This document shows, piece after piece, positions 31,196-45,313 of a stretch of 64,000 nucleotides of DNA; position 1 is the first letter of the stretch, and each line of letters opens with the position of its first letter. The stretch spans positions 59,965,202 to 60,029,201 of the forward strand of contig OX359264.1 of assembly GCA_947179155.2 (NCBI GenBank). Reading direction: 5' to 3'. Origin of the DNA: Hedera helix (Eukaryota; Streptophyta; Magnoliopsida; Apiales; Araliaceae). The translations under genes and the position numbers were made by a program. A model generated the notes under the pieces. It saw nothing but the letters and a program-made list of their open reading frames with translations, had not been told where the DNA came from and did not search any database.

Positions 31196-34137
31196 TGTAA
31201 GACCCCGAATTTTATGAAATACAAAATTTAATTTTTCTTCATATATATATTTTTTTGAAACAGTAAGTGGTTAAATCGATAAAGTTAAAAGTTAAGGATG
31301 TTATGTGCAAATTTTATTTTGTCGGACAATATTCGCTTTGTCGGGGAATATTCGTTTGGTCGGGGAATATTCGTTTGGTCCGACGGCGCCGAAATAACAA
31401 ATTATTGGTGGACCCCACAGCGGAATATTTGTCGGATATAGAAAACGACAGAAATAACCTTTTTAAATAAAAATAGTCAACGGAACTGTTAAAATACCGG
31501 TGATAAAAGAATAGTAGCATACGATAGTTATTGGTATTTTCTGTAGCACTCGGTACTCTACAGTAACACACGGTATTGCATAGTGTCTCATATTTTTGGT
31601 CTGATAATTGACACCGTAACTGTTATGCATCATTTCATCGATAATTGTCACTGCATACTATTTTATATTATCAATTCAATAATTGTTGTTACACAGTATT
31701 TTGCATTATTGATTTAATAATTGTCATTACACTGTATTTTATATCATTGAGTCAATAATTGTTGTTGCACTGTTTTTAAAATTATTGAACATAATAATTG
31801 TCACAGTAACATATGCACAGTAATTCACATTATTGAATCAATAATTGTCATTACACAGTAACGTATGCTTTATTTTACATTATTGTTATCTCTATTATGA
31901 TGTTATTTAAACAGTTGTATTTCATTAATTTATTGACTTGATATCTAAGAGCTAACTATACTGTATTTATAACAATTAGTCATAATAATTGAATTGATAA
32001 AGTTATTTGTTTATAATATAAAGTTAGGTGATTATTAGGTGATATGAAATGAATGGTGTAGATTAAAGTGTGAATTATTGTTGAATAATTGAATTGATTT
32101 GTTTATAATATAAAGTTAGGTGATTATTAGGTGATATGAAATGAATGGTGTAGATTAAAGTGTGAATTATTGTTGAATAATTAAATTGATTTGTTTATAA
32201 TATAAAGTTAGGTGATTATTAGGTGATATGAAATGAATGGTGTAGATTAAAGATAATATAATATTTGAAATGGATGGTGTAGATTAAAAGATGATCTTTA
32301 AATGAATGGTTTAGATTAAATGAATGATAAGATTTTTGGCTATAAATAGAAGCCTTAACTTAAGGATTTTTCATAAACTTCCTTACTTGTTCTTTCTTTC
32401 TCTCTCTCTCTAAATACTTCTTGTGAAAGTTCTCTCTAAGTGTGCTTAAGTCATCTTGAGTATTTGTGAAGATCTATAAGTATACGTGTACTGTTCAAGT
32501 TAATCAACCTCATTTAAATCAATATCCAGTCACGTGTTGAGGTAAGAGATACCATTTTTTTCATCTTCCATTATTCAAACATACTATGGTAAGGGATTAT
32601 CATTATTTGATTCTCGATAATAATATTGTTTCTTCCTTACTCATAAGACGTGCCTTTTATTTCCATGTATTAAATTGTGGGAATAACCTTACGGAGCGGA
32701 TTGCCGCCTGTTGGTGAATAACCTTTCGTATTCATTCATTATTAATCTCTGAGAATAACCTTACGGAGCGGATTGCCGCCTGTTGGTGAATAACCTTTCG
32801 TATTCATTCATTATTAATCTCTGAGAATAACCTTACGGAGCGGATTGCCGCCTGTTTGGTGAATAACTCTTTGTACTCAAATTCTATTAAATTGTGGGAA
32901 TAACCTTACGGAGCGGATTGCCGCCTGTTGGTGAATAACCCTTTGTATTAATTTCCTTCACCTTTTGTTAATCAAACCTGCTACGGTAAGGGATATTATT
33001 TTCTTTCATACTCCTAAATCGAAATTTATTATGGAACTATTGCTTCTGTAATTCCTGAAAATATTATATGTTCCATAATAGTTGAACTTCATTATTTCAA
33101 CTGAACATTCCTATTTACGTGAACCTTTCTATTGAATTGTAACCGTTATTCTGAACTGTGGATCTTGAATATCATTTTTAAATTTCACTCCACATCATGT
33201 TGACAATTTGGACATTATTTGAATCTGTACAAAGTAAACTTCCGATACTTATTGTTATCCTATTTCTTCTGTTCATCATTTATATCATTCTAATCATCCA
33301 AAAATCAAGCTGTTGTGAATATCTGTGGTCGGGGGCACAGATGTGATATATTTGTTGAACAGATGATAGGTTAAAGGCGATATAATAGGTTAAAGGCGAT
33401 ACATCTGTTCGGTGTCTTTTATGGCACGTGGTGAATGTTCTCTTTGGCCCGTAGTGCAAAGATGAACTGTTGTTTGGTATGATTATGACCAAAGGCTGAA
33501 TCTGGTATAATCATGACCGTTGGTGCTATATTGAATATCTTTGGCCCGTAGTACAAAGATGAACTGTTGATGTGCATTATTATGATCAGGAACTGTGAAT
33601 TTGTATTATCTTGACTAATGATATTTCAGATGATAAAAGTTGATGATGTTTTTCCTAAAAAGAGAACCGAGTGGACATTATAGTCTGCATTATTCTTCTA
33701 ATAGATTACTCATTCCGCTGCTATTATTGATCTGAACGTTGTTTAAGAATTTAACTGCAGTTTTTGATATAAACCTTGTAGTCTATTGTATTCTATCAAG
33801 AACTCAACTGTTGAAGACTAATGATAATTTATTCGTCATTATCTTAGTCATGATATTCTTTACTGGCCTATTTGAGCTCACCCTTTCTTTTGTTCCATTG
33901 TTTTTCAACAGGAGATGAAAACATAACAGGGTCTAGCCGGGGAATGGAGTGAGGGTCCGAGGAATAGTTATCATAGTCTTCACGTTTTGTAAAATAGTAT
34001 GGCAATAATAGTGAAGACTTAGTTGTGTATTATTATACACTGTATTGTTGTACGTTGTGCTTTGTTGTAATAATTTTGTTGTAGTCTTTTGACGACTCAA
34101 GTTTGGGCTGTGTGGGCCCAGATTTGGGGGCGTCACA
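31196..34137 (+). repeat. Tekay LTR1 (A type), 2942 bp
   Basis: Starts TGTAAGACCCCG and ends GGGGCGTCACA. TATAAATA lies at 32341-32348. Three units of about 91 bp lie at about 31985-32260. Four units of about 68 bp (GAATAACCTTACGGAGCGGA core) lie at about 32674-32945. It differs from LTR4 at only about nine positions by eye. Confidence 0.92.
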
Positions 34138-34139
34138 GT

Positions 34140-34151
34140 TGGCATCAGAGC
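34140..34151 (+). other. Primer binding site, Tekay body 1
   Basis: TGGCATCAGAGC is one base from the common tRNA-Met-type primer site TGGTATCAGAGC. The same site follows LTR2 (41751), LTR3 (48167) and LTR4 (55951). Confidence 0.75.
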
Positions 34152-34336
34152 TTAGGGATATGGTCTTTAATGGAGATCTGGGGTAGAACTAGGAGGGGAG
34201 AGACGAATAGAATCAGTCACTAGTGTGTCCTACCTAAAATAGATTTTATTATCTAATGAGTCGATTTGAATGTAGGAACATGAAGTGATGAGTCAGTTTA
34301 TTTGAACTAACATTTATTTTGTGACCACAGTTAAGT

Positions 34337-37300
34337 ATGGCATCTGAAAATCAAGAGGTTAACTATGGAATACCCGAAGCAAATGTAGCCGAGAATCAAG
34401 AGGCCCCAAACAATTCTCCTGCCAACTCAGGAAATAATGTTCCTGATAACATGATGAACGATGGATTCTTTAAGAATTTCATGCAGTTCGTACAGAATCA
34501 AGGAAGAGGAAATCCAGTCAATAATAACGGTAGAAACGCTGGCAATTTGAGGATGGTCACTGTTAAGCAATTTAAAGAATTAGGACCACCTGAATTCCAC
34601 GGGAAGCCTGACCCACTCAAAGCGGAGGCATGGCTGAAGCAGACGACAAAAATACTTGATGTCTTACAATGCGCTGATGATCAGAAGGTGTCATTTGCCA
34701 CTTTTATGTTACGAGGTGAGGCGGACCATTGGTGGGAAGCGGTAAAACGTATCCAACCTTCAGCACTCGAAATGTCTTGGACAGAATTCGAAGAACTGTT
34801 TAACGAGAAGTACTTCCCAGAAAGCATCCGCCATATGAAGGAAGTGGAATTCATTAAGCTGGAGCAGGGAAACATGACAGTTTCTCAATATGAAGCTAAG
34901 TTTGCTGAACTGTCTCGTTTTGCGACTCATTTAGTAGATGACGAAGCACGAATGAGTCGAATGTTCCTGAGAGGTTTGAGACTCAAAATTCGTCAACAAC
35001 TTAGTTCTCATAAATTCAGTTTGTATTCAGATGTTGTAGATAGGGCTCAAAGGGTGGAGCAAACAGATGAAACATTGCAGCCAAGAGTTAATGATCAGCA
35101 TAGAGAAAGGAGTGACAACAACCACAGGAACGAGAACCATCGAGGAGGTAACCAACACTTCGGTGGTAATTCCACACCAAATAACAGAAGAGGAGAATCT
35201 AGTGGGAACAATTTCAAAAGAAAGAGATTCCATAATAATTATGGAAGGGCACCAGCACCAGTACCAACACCAGCACCGACCCCAGTTTCAAGGGGAGAAG
35301 ATCGACCACCAGTGAGATGCTATAAATGTGGTCAGGAAGGTCACATCAGCCCAAACTGTACACTGCAGTCCAAAAAGTGCTACAGTTGTGGGAAAGAGGG
35401 TCATCTTGCGCGGTTTTGTCCTGCCACAAAATCAAGTCCAGCTGCAATGATGATACCAAAAGCTAGCGCGGATAAAGGAAAATCTGTAGTTCAAGGGAGA
35501 GCTTTTGTTGTGACATCCCAAATGGCACGAAACTCGAACGAGGTGATAACCGGTAAGCTATTCATAAATTCTCGTGAAGTCTACGCTTTGTTAGATACTG
35601 GCTCTACCCATTCTTTTATCTCACCTGCATGTGCTCAGCGTTTAAACTTAACTCCTGAAAATTTGGACTTTGACTTATCAGTTGAAACCCCATTAGGAGA
35701 AATGACCATTACATCTACTGTCTATAAATCTTGCCTAGTTCAAATCAACAACCTCACATTACCTGTTGACCTTATTTCTTTGGAGATGCATGAATTTGAT
35801 GTGATTTTAGGAATTGATTGGTTGACTACCCATCATGCTAAAATTGATTGTTTTCATAAGATTATTAGTTTTCATATTCCTAATCAACCTGTCATGCAAA
35901 TTCAAGCAACTAAACCATTGAAATCTATAACTGTTATTTCTAGCCATAAAGCCATTCGTTTATTGAAAAACGGATGTCAAGCCTTTTTAGCTCATGTCAC
36001 TGATTTGAACAAAAATACGTCAAACTTGAATGATATTCCCATTGTTAATGAGTTTCCTGACGTTTTTCCTGAAGAACTTCCTGGCTTACCCCCAAACCGT
36101 GAAATTGATTTTTATATTGATCTTGAACCCGGTACCAAGCCCATTTCCAAAGCTCCCTACCGAATGGCTCCCATTGAACTTCAAGAGTTAAAAGTCCAAC
36201 TACAGGAATTGTTCAATACCGGTTTCATTCGTCCGAGTGCATCACCTTGGGGTGCTCCTGTTCTATTTGTGAAGAAGAAAGACGGGAGTATGAGATTGTG
36301 CATTGACTACCGAGAATTGAACCATGTCACCATCAAGAACAGGTACCCGTTACCTCGGATTGATGACATGTTTGATCAATTGCAAGGCGCTCAACATTTC
36401 TCAAGGATTGATCTCCGTTCTGGATATCATCAGTTAAAGGTTAAAGCTGAGGACATTCCAAAGACTGCTTTCAGAACTCGTTATGGGCATTATGAGTTCT
36501 TAGTCATGCCTTTTGGACTAACTAATGCTCCTGCAGCTTTCATGGACATGATGAACCGGATATTCAAGGAACATTTGGATCATTTTGTGGTTGTCTTTAT
36601 TGATGACATCCTCATATACTCCAAGAGTCGCGAGGATCATGAACAACACCTGAGATTGATACTACAAAAGCTCCGTGAAAACAAATTATATGCCAAGTTG
36701 AAGAAATGTGAGTTCTGGCTTGAGGAGGTCGCGTTTCTTGGGCATGTGATTTCTAGTCAAGGAATATCAGTCGATCCTGCGAAGATTGAAACGGTACTAA
36801 ATTGGGAACAACCCAAAACAGTAACCGAAGTCCGAAGTTTTCTGGGTCTAGCTGATTATTATCGGAGATTCGTAGAAGGATTTTCTCGAATCGCCACTCC
36901 ATGAACGCAGCTTACTCGGAAAAGTGCAAAATTCATATGGAGCGAGGAATGCGAGAAAAGTTTCCAAGAACTCAAGAAGAGACTGGTTTCAGCTCCTGTT
37001 CTGACCATACCATCAGGATCAGGAGAATTTGTTATCTACAGCGATGCTTCTGGCAAAGGTCTAGGCTGTGTCCTTATGCAACATGGAAAGGTTATAGCCT
37101 ACGCCTCTCGACAACTCAAAGATTATGAGAAAAATTATCCTACTCATGATCTAGAGTTGGCAGCAGTCGTTTTCGCGTTGAAGATCTGGAGACACTACTT
37201 GTACGGAAAAAAAGTGGATTATCTATACGGATCATAAAAGTCTCAAGTATTTCTTCACCCAGAAGGAACTCAACATGCGACAACGACGTTGGCTTGAGCT

Positions 37301-38855
37301 GTTAAAGGATTATGACCACACAATCCAGTATCACCCGGGAAAGGCGAACGTTGTAGCTGACGCTTTGAGCATAAAATCTTATGCAAGTACAAGTGCATTG
37401 CTGACAACACAAAAGTGTATTTTGTACGACTTGCAAAAGATGGAGATAGAGCTAAAGACACCAGGGACCCACTCGAAGATTGCTCACGTGCGAGTAGAAC
37501 CAACTTTAATCGATAAAATTAAAGCTGCTCAAGCTACCGATCCGGAACTGATAAACATGATAAAGAAAGTACAAGAATGTGTCATTCCCGAAGCAAAAAT
37601 CGACGAGAAAGGAATACTTCGAGTCAACTCTCGACTCTGTGTTCCTAACGATCCTGAATTAAAGCATAAAATCATGATGGAGGCACACAACACGCCGTTT
37701 GCAATCCACCCAGGAGGTACCAAGATGTATCGAGATCTTCGACATACATTTTGGTGGAACAATATGAAAAGAGAGATTGCGGAGTTTATCTCAAGGTGCC
37801 TAACTTGTCAACGTGTCAAGGCAGAGCATCAAGTTCCTAAAGGTCCATTACAATCACTTGAAGTTCCCGAATGGAAGTGGGAACACATCAATATGGACTT
37901 CGTGACGGGTCTTCCAAAAGTTTCTCAAGGCTTAGATGCAATTTGGGTGATCGTAGATAGATTGACCAAATCTGCTCATTTCTTGCCTATACGAGAAAAC
38001 TTTTCACTTGAACGTCTTGCCGGTATGTACATAAATGAGATCGTGAGATTGCATGGCATGCCAGTTTCCATAGTTTCTGATCGAGATCCTAGATTCACTT
38101 CACGCTTTTGGATCAGTCTACAAAAAGCTATGGGCACTGAATTACGTTTTAGTTCTGCATACCATCCTCAAACGGACGGACAATCGGAAAGGACGATCCA
38201 GACCCTCGAAGATCTTTTGAGACTTTGTGTATTAGACTTCAAAGGAAGTTGGGATAAGTACTTGCCGTTGGTGGAATTTTCTTACAACAACAGTTACCAA
38301 GCAAGCATACGCATGGCTCCATTCGAGGCATTGTATGGAAGGAAGTGTCGCTCTCCAATATGTTGGAATGAGGTAGGAGAAGCAAAATTGTTGGGACCCG
38401 AGTTGGTACGCTTGACGACCGAAAAGATCCAAATGATCCGACAACGAATACAGACCGCACAAGAACGACAAAAGAGTTATGCCGATCTTCATCGGAGAGA
38501 CGAAAGTTTCAACGTCGGAAATCATGTATTCTTACGTGTTTCTCCATGGAAAGGGGTTACGAGATTCGGAAAGAGAGGAAAGCTCAACCCTCGATTTATT
38601 GGCCCATTTGAAATCCTCGATCGAATAGGAACCGTAGCCTACAGACTAGCCTTACCACCAAGTATGTCTCGCATCCATAACGTTTTTCACATATCTATGT
38701 TACGTAAATTTGTGAAGGACCCAAACCACGTCATTGAGTTAGAACCAGACGTTATAGCAGATGATTTAACATACGAGGAGTTACCTGTTAAGATCCTGGA
38801 TAAGAAGGAGCAGATCCTATGTAAGACCCCGAATTTTATGAAATACAAAATTTAA
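34337..38855 (+). pseudogene. Tekay gag-pol, body 1 (A type), nonsense plus frameshift
   Basis: From ATG at 34337: gag capsid domain (about residues 95-195), two CCHC knuckles starting at 328 and 348, aspartic protease DTGS at 420, and reverse transcriptase with FIDD at 754-757. A TGA at 36902-36904 stops the frame just before RNase H. The frame resumes, but an extra T near 37216 shifts it again within RNase H. Integrase is then open from 37275 (HHCC module, MDFVTGLP, VSDRDPRF). The end of the polyprotein and the polypurine tract are missing: the sequence jumps from the position before the chromodomain straight into LTR2, so the final residues are LTR-encoded. The element cannot make a complete polyprotein. 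Confidence 0.92.
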
Positions 38856-41748
38856 TTTTTCTTCATATATATTTTTTTTTTGAAACAGTAAGTGGTTAAA
38901 TTAACAAAATTGAAAGTTAAGGATGTTATGTGCAAATTTTATTTTGTCGGACAATATTCGCTTTGTCGGGGAATATTCGTTTGGTCGGGGAATATTCGTG
39001 CCGTACGACGGCGCCGAAATAATAAATTATTGGTGGACCCCACAACGGAATATTTGTCGGATATAGAAAACGACAGAAGTAACCTTTTTAAATAAAAATA
39101 GTCAACGGAACTGTTAAAATACCGGTGATAAAAGAATAGTAGCATACGGTAGTTTATGGTATTTTCTGTAGCACACGGTACTCTACAGTAACACACGGTA
39201 TTGCATAGTGTCTCATATTATTGGTCTGATAATTGACACCGTAACTGTTACGCATCATTTCATCGATAATTGTCACTGCATAATATTTTATATTATCAAT
39301 TCAATAATTGTTGTTACACAGTATTTTGCATTATTGATTTAATAATTGTCATTACACTGTATTTTATATCATTGAGTCAATAATTGTTGTTGCACTGTTT
39401 TTAAAATTATTGAACCTAATAATTGTCACAGTAACATATGCACAGTAATTCACATTATTGAATCAATAATTGTCATTACACAGTAACGTATGCTTTATTT
39501 TACATTATTGTTATCTCTATTATGATGTTATTTAAACAGTTGTATTTCATTAATTTATTGACTTGATATCTAAGAGCTAAATATACTGTATTTATAACAA
39601 TTAGTCATAATAATTGAATTGATAAAGTTATTTGTTTATAATATAAAGTTAGGTGATTATTAGGTGATATGAAATGAATGGTGTAGATTAAAGTGTGAAT
39701 TATTGTTGAATAATTGAATTGATTTGTTTATAATATAAAGTTAGGTGATTATTAGGTGATATGAAATGAATGGTGTAGATTAAAGTGTGAATTATTGTTG
39801 AATAATTAAATTGATTTGTTTATAATATAAAGTTAGGTGATATGAAATGAATGGTGTAGATTAAAGATAATATAATATTTGAAATGGATGGTTTAGATTA
39901 AAAGATGATCTTTAAATGAATGGTTTAGATTAAATGAATGATAAGATTTTTGGCTATAAATAGAAGCCTTAACTTAAGGATTTTTCATAAACTTCCTTAC
40001 TTGTTCTTTCTTTCTCTCTCTAAATACTTCTTGTGAAAGTTCTCTCTAAGTGTGCTTAAGTCATCTTGAGTATTTGTGAAGATCTATAAGTATACGTGTA
40101 CTGTTCAAGTTAATCAACCTCATTTAAATCAATATCCAGTCACGTGTTACGGTAAGGGATACCATCTTTTTCATCTTCCATTATTCAAACATACTATGGT
40201 AAGGGATTATCATTATTTGATTCTCGATAATAATATTGTTTCTTCTTTACTCATAAGACGTGCCTTTTATTTCCATGTATTAAATTGTGGGAATAACCTT
40301 ACGGAGCGGATTGCCGCCTGTTGGTGAATAACCTTTCGTATTCATTCATTATTAATCTCTGAGAATAACCTTACGGAGCGGATTGCCGCCTGTTTGGTGA
40401 ATAACTCTTTGTACTCAAATTCTATTAAATTGTGGGAATAACCTTACGGAGCGGATTGCCGCCTGTTTGGTGAATAACTCTTTGTACTCAAATTCTATTA
40501 AATTGTGGGAATAACCTTACGGAGCGGATTGCCGCCTGTTGGTGAATAACCCTTTGTATTAATTTCCTTCACCTTTTGTTAATCAAACCTGCTACGGTAA
40601 GGGATATTATTTTCTTTCATACTCCTAAATCGAAATTTATTATGGAACTATTGCTTCTATAATTCCTGAAAATATTATATGTTCCATAATAGTTGAACTT
40701 CATTATTTCAACTGAACCTTCCTATTTACGTGAACCTTTCTATTGAATTGTAACCGTTATTCTGAACTGTGGATCTTGAATATCATTTTTAAATTTCACT
40801 CCACATCATGTTGACAATTTGGACATTATTTGAATCTGTACAAAGTAAACTTCCGATACTTATTGTTATCCTATTTCTTCTGTTCATCATTTATATCATT
40901 CTAATCATCCAAAAATCAAGCTGTTGTGAATATCTGTGGCCGGGGGCACAGATGTGATATATTTGTTGAACAGATGATAGGTTAAAGGCGATATAATAGG
41001 TTAAAGGCGATACATCTGTTCGGTGTCTTTTATGGCACGTGGTGAATGTTCTCTTTGGCCCGTAGTGCAAAGATGAACTGTTGTTTGGTATGATTATGAC
41101 CAAAGGCTGAATCTGGTATAATCATGACCGTTGGTGTTATATTGAATGTCTTTGGCCCGTAGTGCAAAGATGAACTGTTGATCTGCATGATTATGATCAG
41201 GAACTGTGAATTTGTATTATCTTGACTAATGATATTTCAGATGATAAAAGTTGATGATGTTTTTCCTAAAAACAGAACCGAGTGGACATTATAGTCTGCA
41301 TTATTCTTCTAATAGATTACTCATTCCGCTGCTATTATTGATCTGAACGTTGTTTAAGAATTTAACTGCAGTTTTTGATATAAACCTTGTAGTCTATTGT
41401 ATTCTATCAAGAACTCAACTGTTGAAGACTAATGATAATTTATTCGTCATTATCTTAGTCATGATATTCTTTACTGGGCTATTTGAGCTCACCCTTTCTT
41501 TTGTTCCATTGTTTTTCAACAGGAGATGAAAACATAACAGGGTCTAGCAGGGGAATGGAGTGAGGGTCCGAGGAATAGTTATCATAGTTTTCACGTTTTG
41601 TAAAATAGTGTGGCAATAATAGTGAAGACTTAGTTGTGTATTATTATACACTGTATTGTTGTACGTTGTGCTTTGTTGTAATAATTTTGTTGTAGTCTTT
41701 TGACGACTCAAGTATGGGCTGTGTGGGCCCAGATTTGGGGGTGTCACA
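38820..41748 (+). repeat. Tekay LTR2 (B type), 2929 bp
   Basis: Starts TGTAAGACCCCG and ends GGGGTGTCACA. It carries B-type markers such as CGTGCCGTACGACGG and GTTACGGTAAGGG. TATAAATA lies at 39955-39962. The third 91-bp unit has an internal deletion. The 68-bp units are in a different variant order from the other LTRs. Confidence 0.92.
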
Positions 41749-41951
41749 GTTGGCATCAGAGCTTAGGGATATGGTCTTTAATGGAGATCTGGGGTTAGAA
41801 CTAGGAGGGGAGAGACGAATAGAATCAATCACTAGTGTGTCCTACCTAAATTAGATTTATTTTTTATCTAATGAATCGATTTGAATGTAGGAACATGAAG
41901 AGATGAGTCAGTTTATTTGAACTAACATTTATTTTGTGACCACAGTTAATT

Positions 41952-42572
41952 ATGGCATCTGGAAATCAGGAGGTTAACTATGAAATTACCGAAACAAATG
42001 TAGCTGCAAAACAAGAGGCGACGAATAATCTTCTTACAAACTCAGAGTTGAATCATTTGCCTAAGGCAAAAATTATGCGTGTTCTATCCAGTAAGGATGA
42101 AGGTGAAAGCTCTGCTACAGTTGTTCCAGATCCATTCTTAGAAGCAATTAAAGGAAGTAACGAACTTGCGGAAATTATTGCCTTTAATTTACTCACTAAT
42201 TGGGAGAGTGATATCACCTGGTTATGCTCTATAACAAAGGATCAGAATATATGGACTTTTCATATTAGTCTTTGGGATTTATGGTGTTCCAGCTATGATT
42301 TTCAAGATTATTTAAAAATGATGTTTCTATACTTTTGGGCGTTACAATTTAGAGGAATTCAGGTTAAGTTAGTCACTATCGTGGAAACTGCAGTCTATCG
42401 AAAATACTATTTTAATGGAAATCATTGGTACCTTACTACTGATGAAGTTGATGAACCCGAGAAACAGTTTGCTAGAAAATTATTCAGTGGTATTCCCATG
42501 GTTGAAATACGTGAAGATCCGAATGAAGTATTCGGGATTCGATTTGACGATAACAGTCAAGAAACCGAATGA
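41952..42572 (+). CDS. Unrecognised 206-residue ORF in the gag place of Tekay body 2
   Basis: The first 30 or so residues (MASGNQEVNYEITETNVA) match the gag N terminus of the A bodies. The rest does not resemble gag: no capsid domain and no zinc knuckles. It is rich in Trp, Tyr and Phe (for example FHISLWDLWCSSYDF and FNGNHWYLTTDEVDEPEK), with a short hydrophobic stretch near residues 118-142. The frame ends just before the protease sequence resumes in another frame. I do not know its family. The open frame of more than 500 bases in unique sequence, fused to a retroelement start codon, suggests captured sequence. Alternatives are a diverged accessory domain of this lineage, or chance. Confidence 0.6.
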   Translation: MASGNQEVNYEITETNVAAKQEATNNLLTNSELNHLPKAKIMRVLSSKDEGESSATVVPDPFLEAIKGSNELAEIIAFNLLTNWESDITWLCSITKDQNIWTFHISLWDLWCSSYDFQDYLKMMFLYFWALQFRGIQVKLVTIVETAVYRKYYFNGNHWYLTTDEVDEPEKQFARKLFSGIPMVEIREDPNEVFGIRFDDNSQETE

Positions 42573-45313
42573 GGTGATAACCGGTAAGCTATTCATAAAT
42601 TCTCGTGAAGTCTATGCCATATTAGATACTGGCTCTATCCACTCCTTTATCTCACCTATATGTACTCAACGTTTAAATTTGACTATTGAAAACTTAAATC
42701 TTGTCTTATCAGTTGAAACCTCATTGGGAGAAATACCTATTACATTTACTATCTATAAATCTTGCCTAAGTTCAAATCAACAACCTCACATTACCTGTTG
42801 ACCTTATTTCTTTAGAGATGCATGAATTTGATGTGATTTTAGGAATTGATTGGTTGACTACCCATCATGCTAAAATTGATTGTTTTCATAAGATTATTAG
42901 TTTTCATATTCCTAATCAACCTGTCATGCAAATTCAAGCAACTAAACCATTGAAATCTATAACTGTTATTTCTAGCCATAAAGCCATTCGTTTATTGAAA
43001 AACGGATGTCAAGCCTTTTTAGCTCATGTCACTTATTTGAACAAAAACACGTCAAACTTGAATGATATTCCCATTGTTAATGAGTTTCCTGACGTTTTTT
43101 TCTGAGGAACTTTCTGGCTTACCCCAAACCGTGAAATTGAATTCTGTATCGATCTTGAACCCGACACTAAGCCCATTTTTAAAGTCCCACACCAAATGGC
43201 TCCCATAGAACACCAAGAGTTGAAAGTTTAATTACTAGATATCGGTATCATTCATTCTAGTACAAAACTTATATCGAGCGAGGAATGCGAGAAGAGTTTT
43301 CAAGAACTCAAGAGGAGACTTGTTTCAGCTCCTGTTCTGACCATACCATCAGGATCAGGAGAATTTGTTATCTACAGCGATGCTTCTGGCAAAGGTCTAG
43401 GCTGTGTCCTTATGCAACATGGAAATGTTATAGCCTATGCCTCTCGACAACTCAAAGATTATGAGAAAAATTATCCTACTCATGATCTAGAGTTGGCAGC
43501 AGTCGTTTTCGCGTTAAAGATCTGGAGACACTACTTGTACGGAGAAAAAGTGGATATCTATACGGATCATAAAAGTCTCAAGTATTTCTTCACCCAGAAG
43601 GAACTCAACATGCGACAACGACGTTGGCTTGAGCTGTTGAAGGATTATGACCACACAATCCAGTATCACCCGGGAAGGCGAACGTTGTAGCTGACGCTTT
43701 GAGCAGAAAATCTTATGCAAGTACAAGTGCACTGCTGACAACACAAAAGTGTATTTTGTACGACTTGCAAAAGATGGAGATAGAGCTAAAGACACCAGGG
43801 ACCCACTCGAAGATTGCTCACGTGCGAGTAGAACCAACTTTAATCGATAAAATTAAAGCTGCTCAAGCTACCGATCCGGAACTGATAAACATGATAAAGA
43901 AAGTGCAAGAAGGTGCCATTCCCGAAGCAAGAATCGACGAGAAAGGAATACTTCGAGTCAACTCTCGACTCTGTGTTCCTAACGATCCTGAATTAAAGCA
44001 TAAAATCATGATGGAGGCACACAACACGCCGTTTGCAATCCACCCAGGAGGTACCAAGATGTATCGAGATCTTCGACATACATTTTGGTGGAACAATATG
44101 AAAAGAGAGATTGCGGAGTTTATCTCAAGGTGCCTAACTTGTCAACGTGTCAAGGCAGAACATCAAGTTCCTAAAGGTCCATTACAATCACTTGAAGTTC
44201 CCGAATGGAAGTGGGAACACATCAATATGGACTTCGTGACGGGTCTTCCAAAAGTTTCTCAAGGCTTAGATGCAATTTGGGTGATCGTAGATAGATTGAC
44301 CAAATCTGCTCATTTCTTGCCTATACGAGAAAACTTTTCACTTGAACGTCTTGCCGGTATGTACATAAATGAGATCGTGAGATTGCATGGCATGCCAGTT
44401 TCCATAGTTTCTGATCGAGATCCTAGATTCACTTCACGCTTTTGGATCAGTCTACAAAAAGCTATGGGCACTAAACTACGTTTTAGTTCTGCATACCATC
44501 CTCAAACGGACGGACAATCGGAAAGGACGATCCAGACCCTCGAAGATCTTTTGAGACTTTGTGTATTAGACTTCAAAGGAAGTTGGGATAAGTACTTGCC
44601 GTTGGTGGAATTTTCTTACAACAACAGTTACCAAGCAAGTATAGGCATGGCTCCATTCGAGGCATTGTATGGAAGGAAGTGTCGCTCTCCAATATGTTGG
44701 AATGAGGTAGGAGAAGCAAAATTGTTGGGACCCGAGCTGGTACGCTTGACGACCGAAAAGATCCAAATGATCCGACAACGAATACAGACCGCACAAGAAC
44801 GACAAAAGAGTTATGCTGATCTTCATCGGAGAGACGAAAGTTTCAACGTCGGAGATCATGTATTCTTACGTGTTTCTCCATGGAAAGGGGTTACGAGATT
44901 CGGAAAGAGAGGAAAGCTCAACCCTCGATTTATTGGCCCATTTGAAATCCTCGATCGAATAGGAACCGTAGCCTACAGACTAGCCCTACCACCAAGTATG
45001 TCTCGTATCCATAACGTTTTTCACATATCTATGTTACGTAAATATGTGAAGGACCCAAACCACGTCATTGAGTTAGAACCAGACGTTATAGCAGAGGATT
45101 TAACATACGAGGAAGTACCTGTTAAAATTCTGGATAAGAAGGAGCAGATCCTACGCTCAAAGGTTATACCTCAAGTTAAGGTTTTATGGAGGAACCAAGA
45201 TACTGAGGAAATGACCTGGGAGCTAGAATCTGAGATGAAATCTAAGTATCCTTACCTCTTCGATATGTCAGGTACGTCAATTTCGGGGACGAAATTTCAT
45301 AAGGAGGGGAGGT
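42569..45313 (+). pseudogene. Tekay pol remnant, body 2 (B type): protease, RNase H, integrase, chromodomain
   Basis: Protease resumes at about 42569 (PNEVITGKLF, then LDTGS) and has a 1-base insertion near 42770. A short piece of the RT lead-in follows. Then most of RT is deleted, with the join near 43262. RNase H is in frame here, without the TGA and extra T of the A bodies (GEKVDIYTDHKSLKYFF). One base is missing near 43676 relative to the A bodies. Integrase and the chromodomain-like tail are open from 43699 to 45318 (539 codons). Body 2 also has DALSRKS where the A bodies have DALSIKS. It cannot replicate alone, but its integrase frame is complete. Confidence 0.88.
45301..45313 (+). other. 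Polypurine tract before Tekay LTR3
   Basis: AAGGAGGGGAGGT directly precedes LTR3. The same tract is at 52994-53006 before LTR4, and it is absent before LTR2. Confidence 0.8.

Noticed and set aside
33280..33492. Minus-strand 70-codon ORFs repeated in every Tekay LTR
   Set aside because: They recur with the LTR and lie antisense in untranslated sequence; no known motif.
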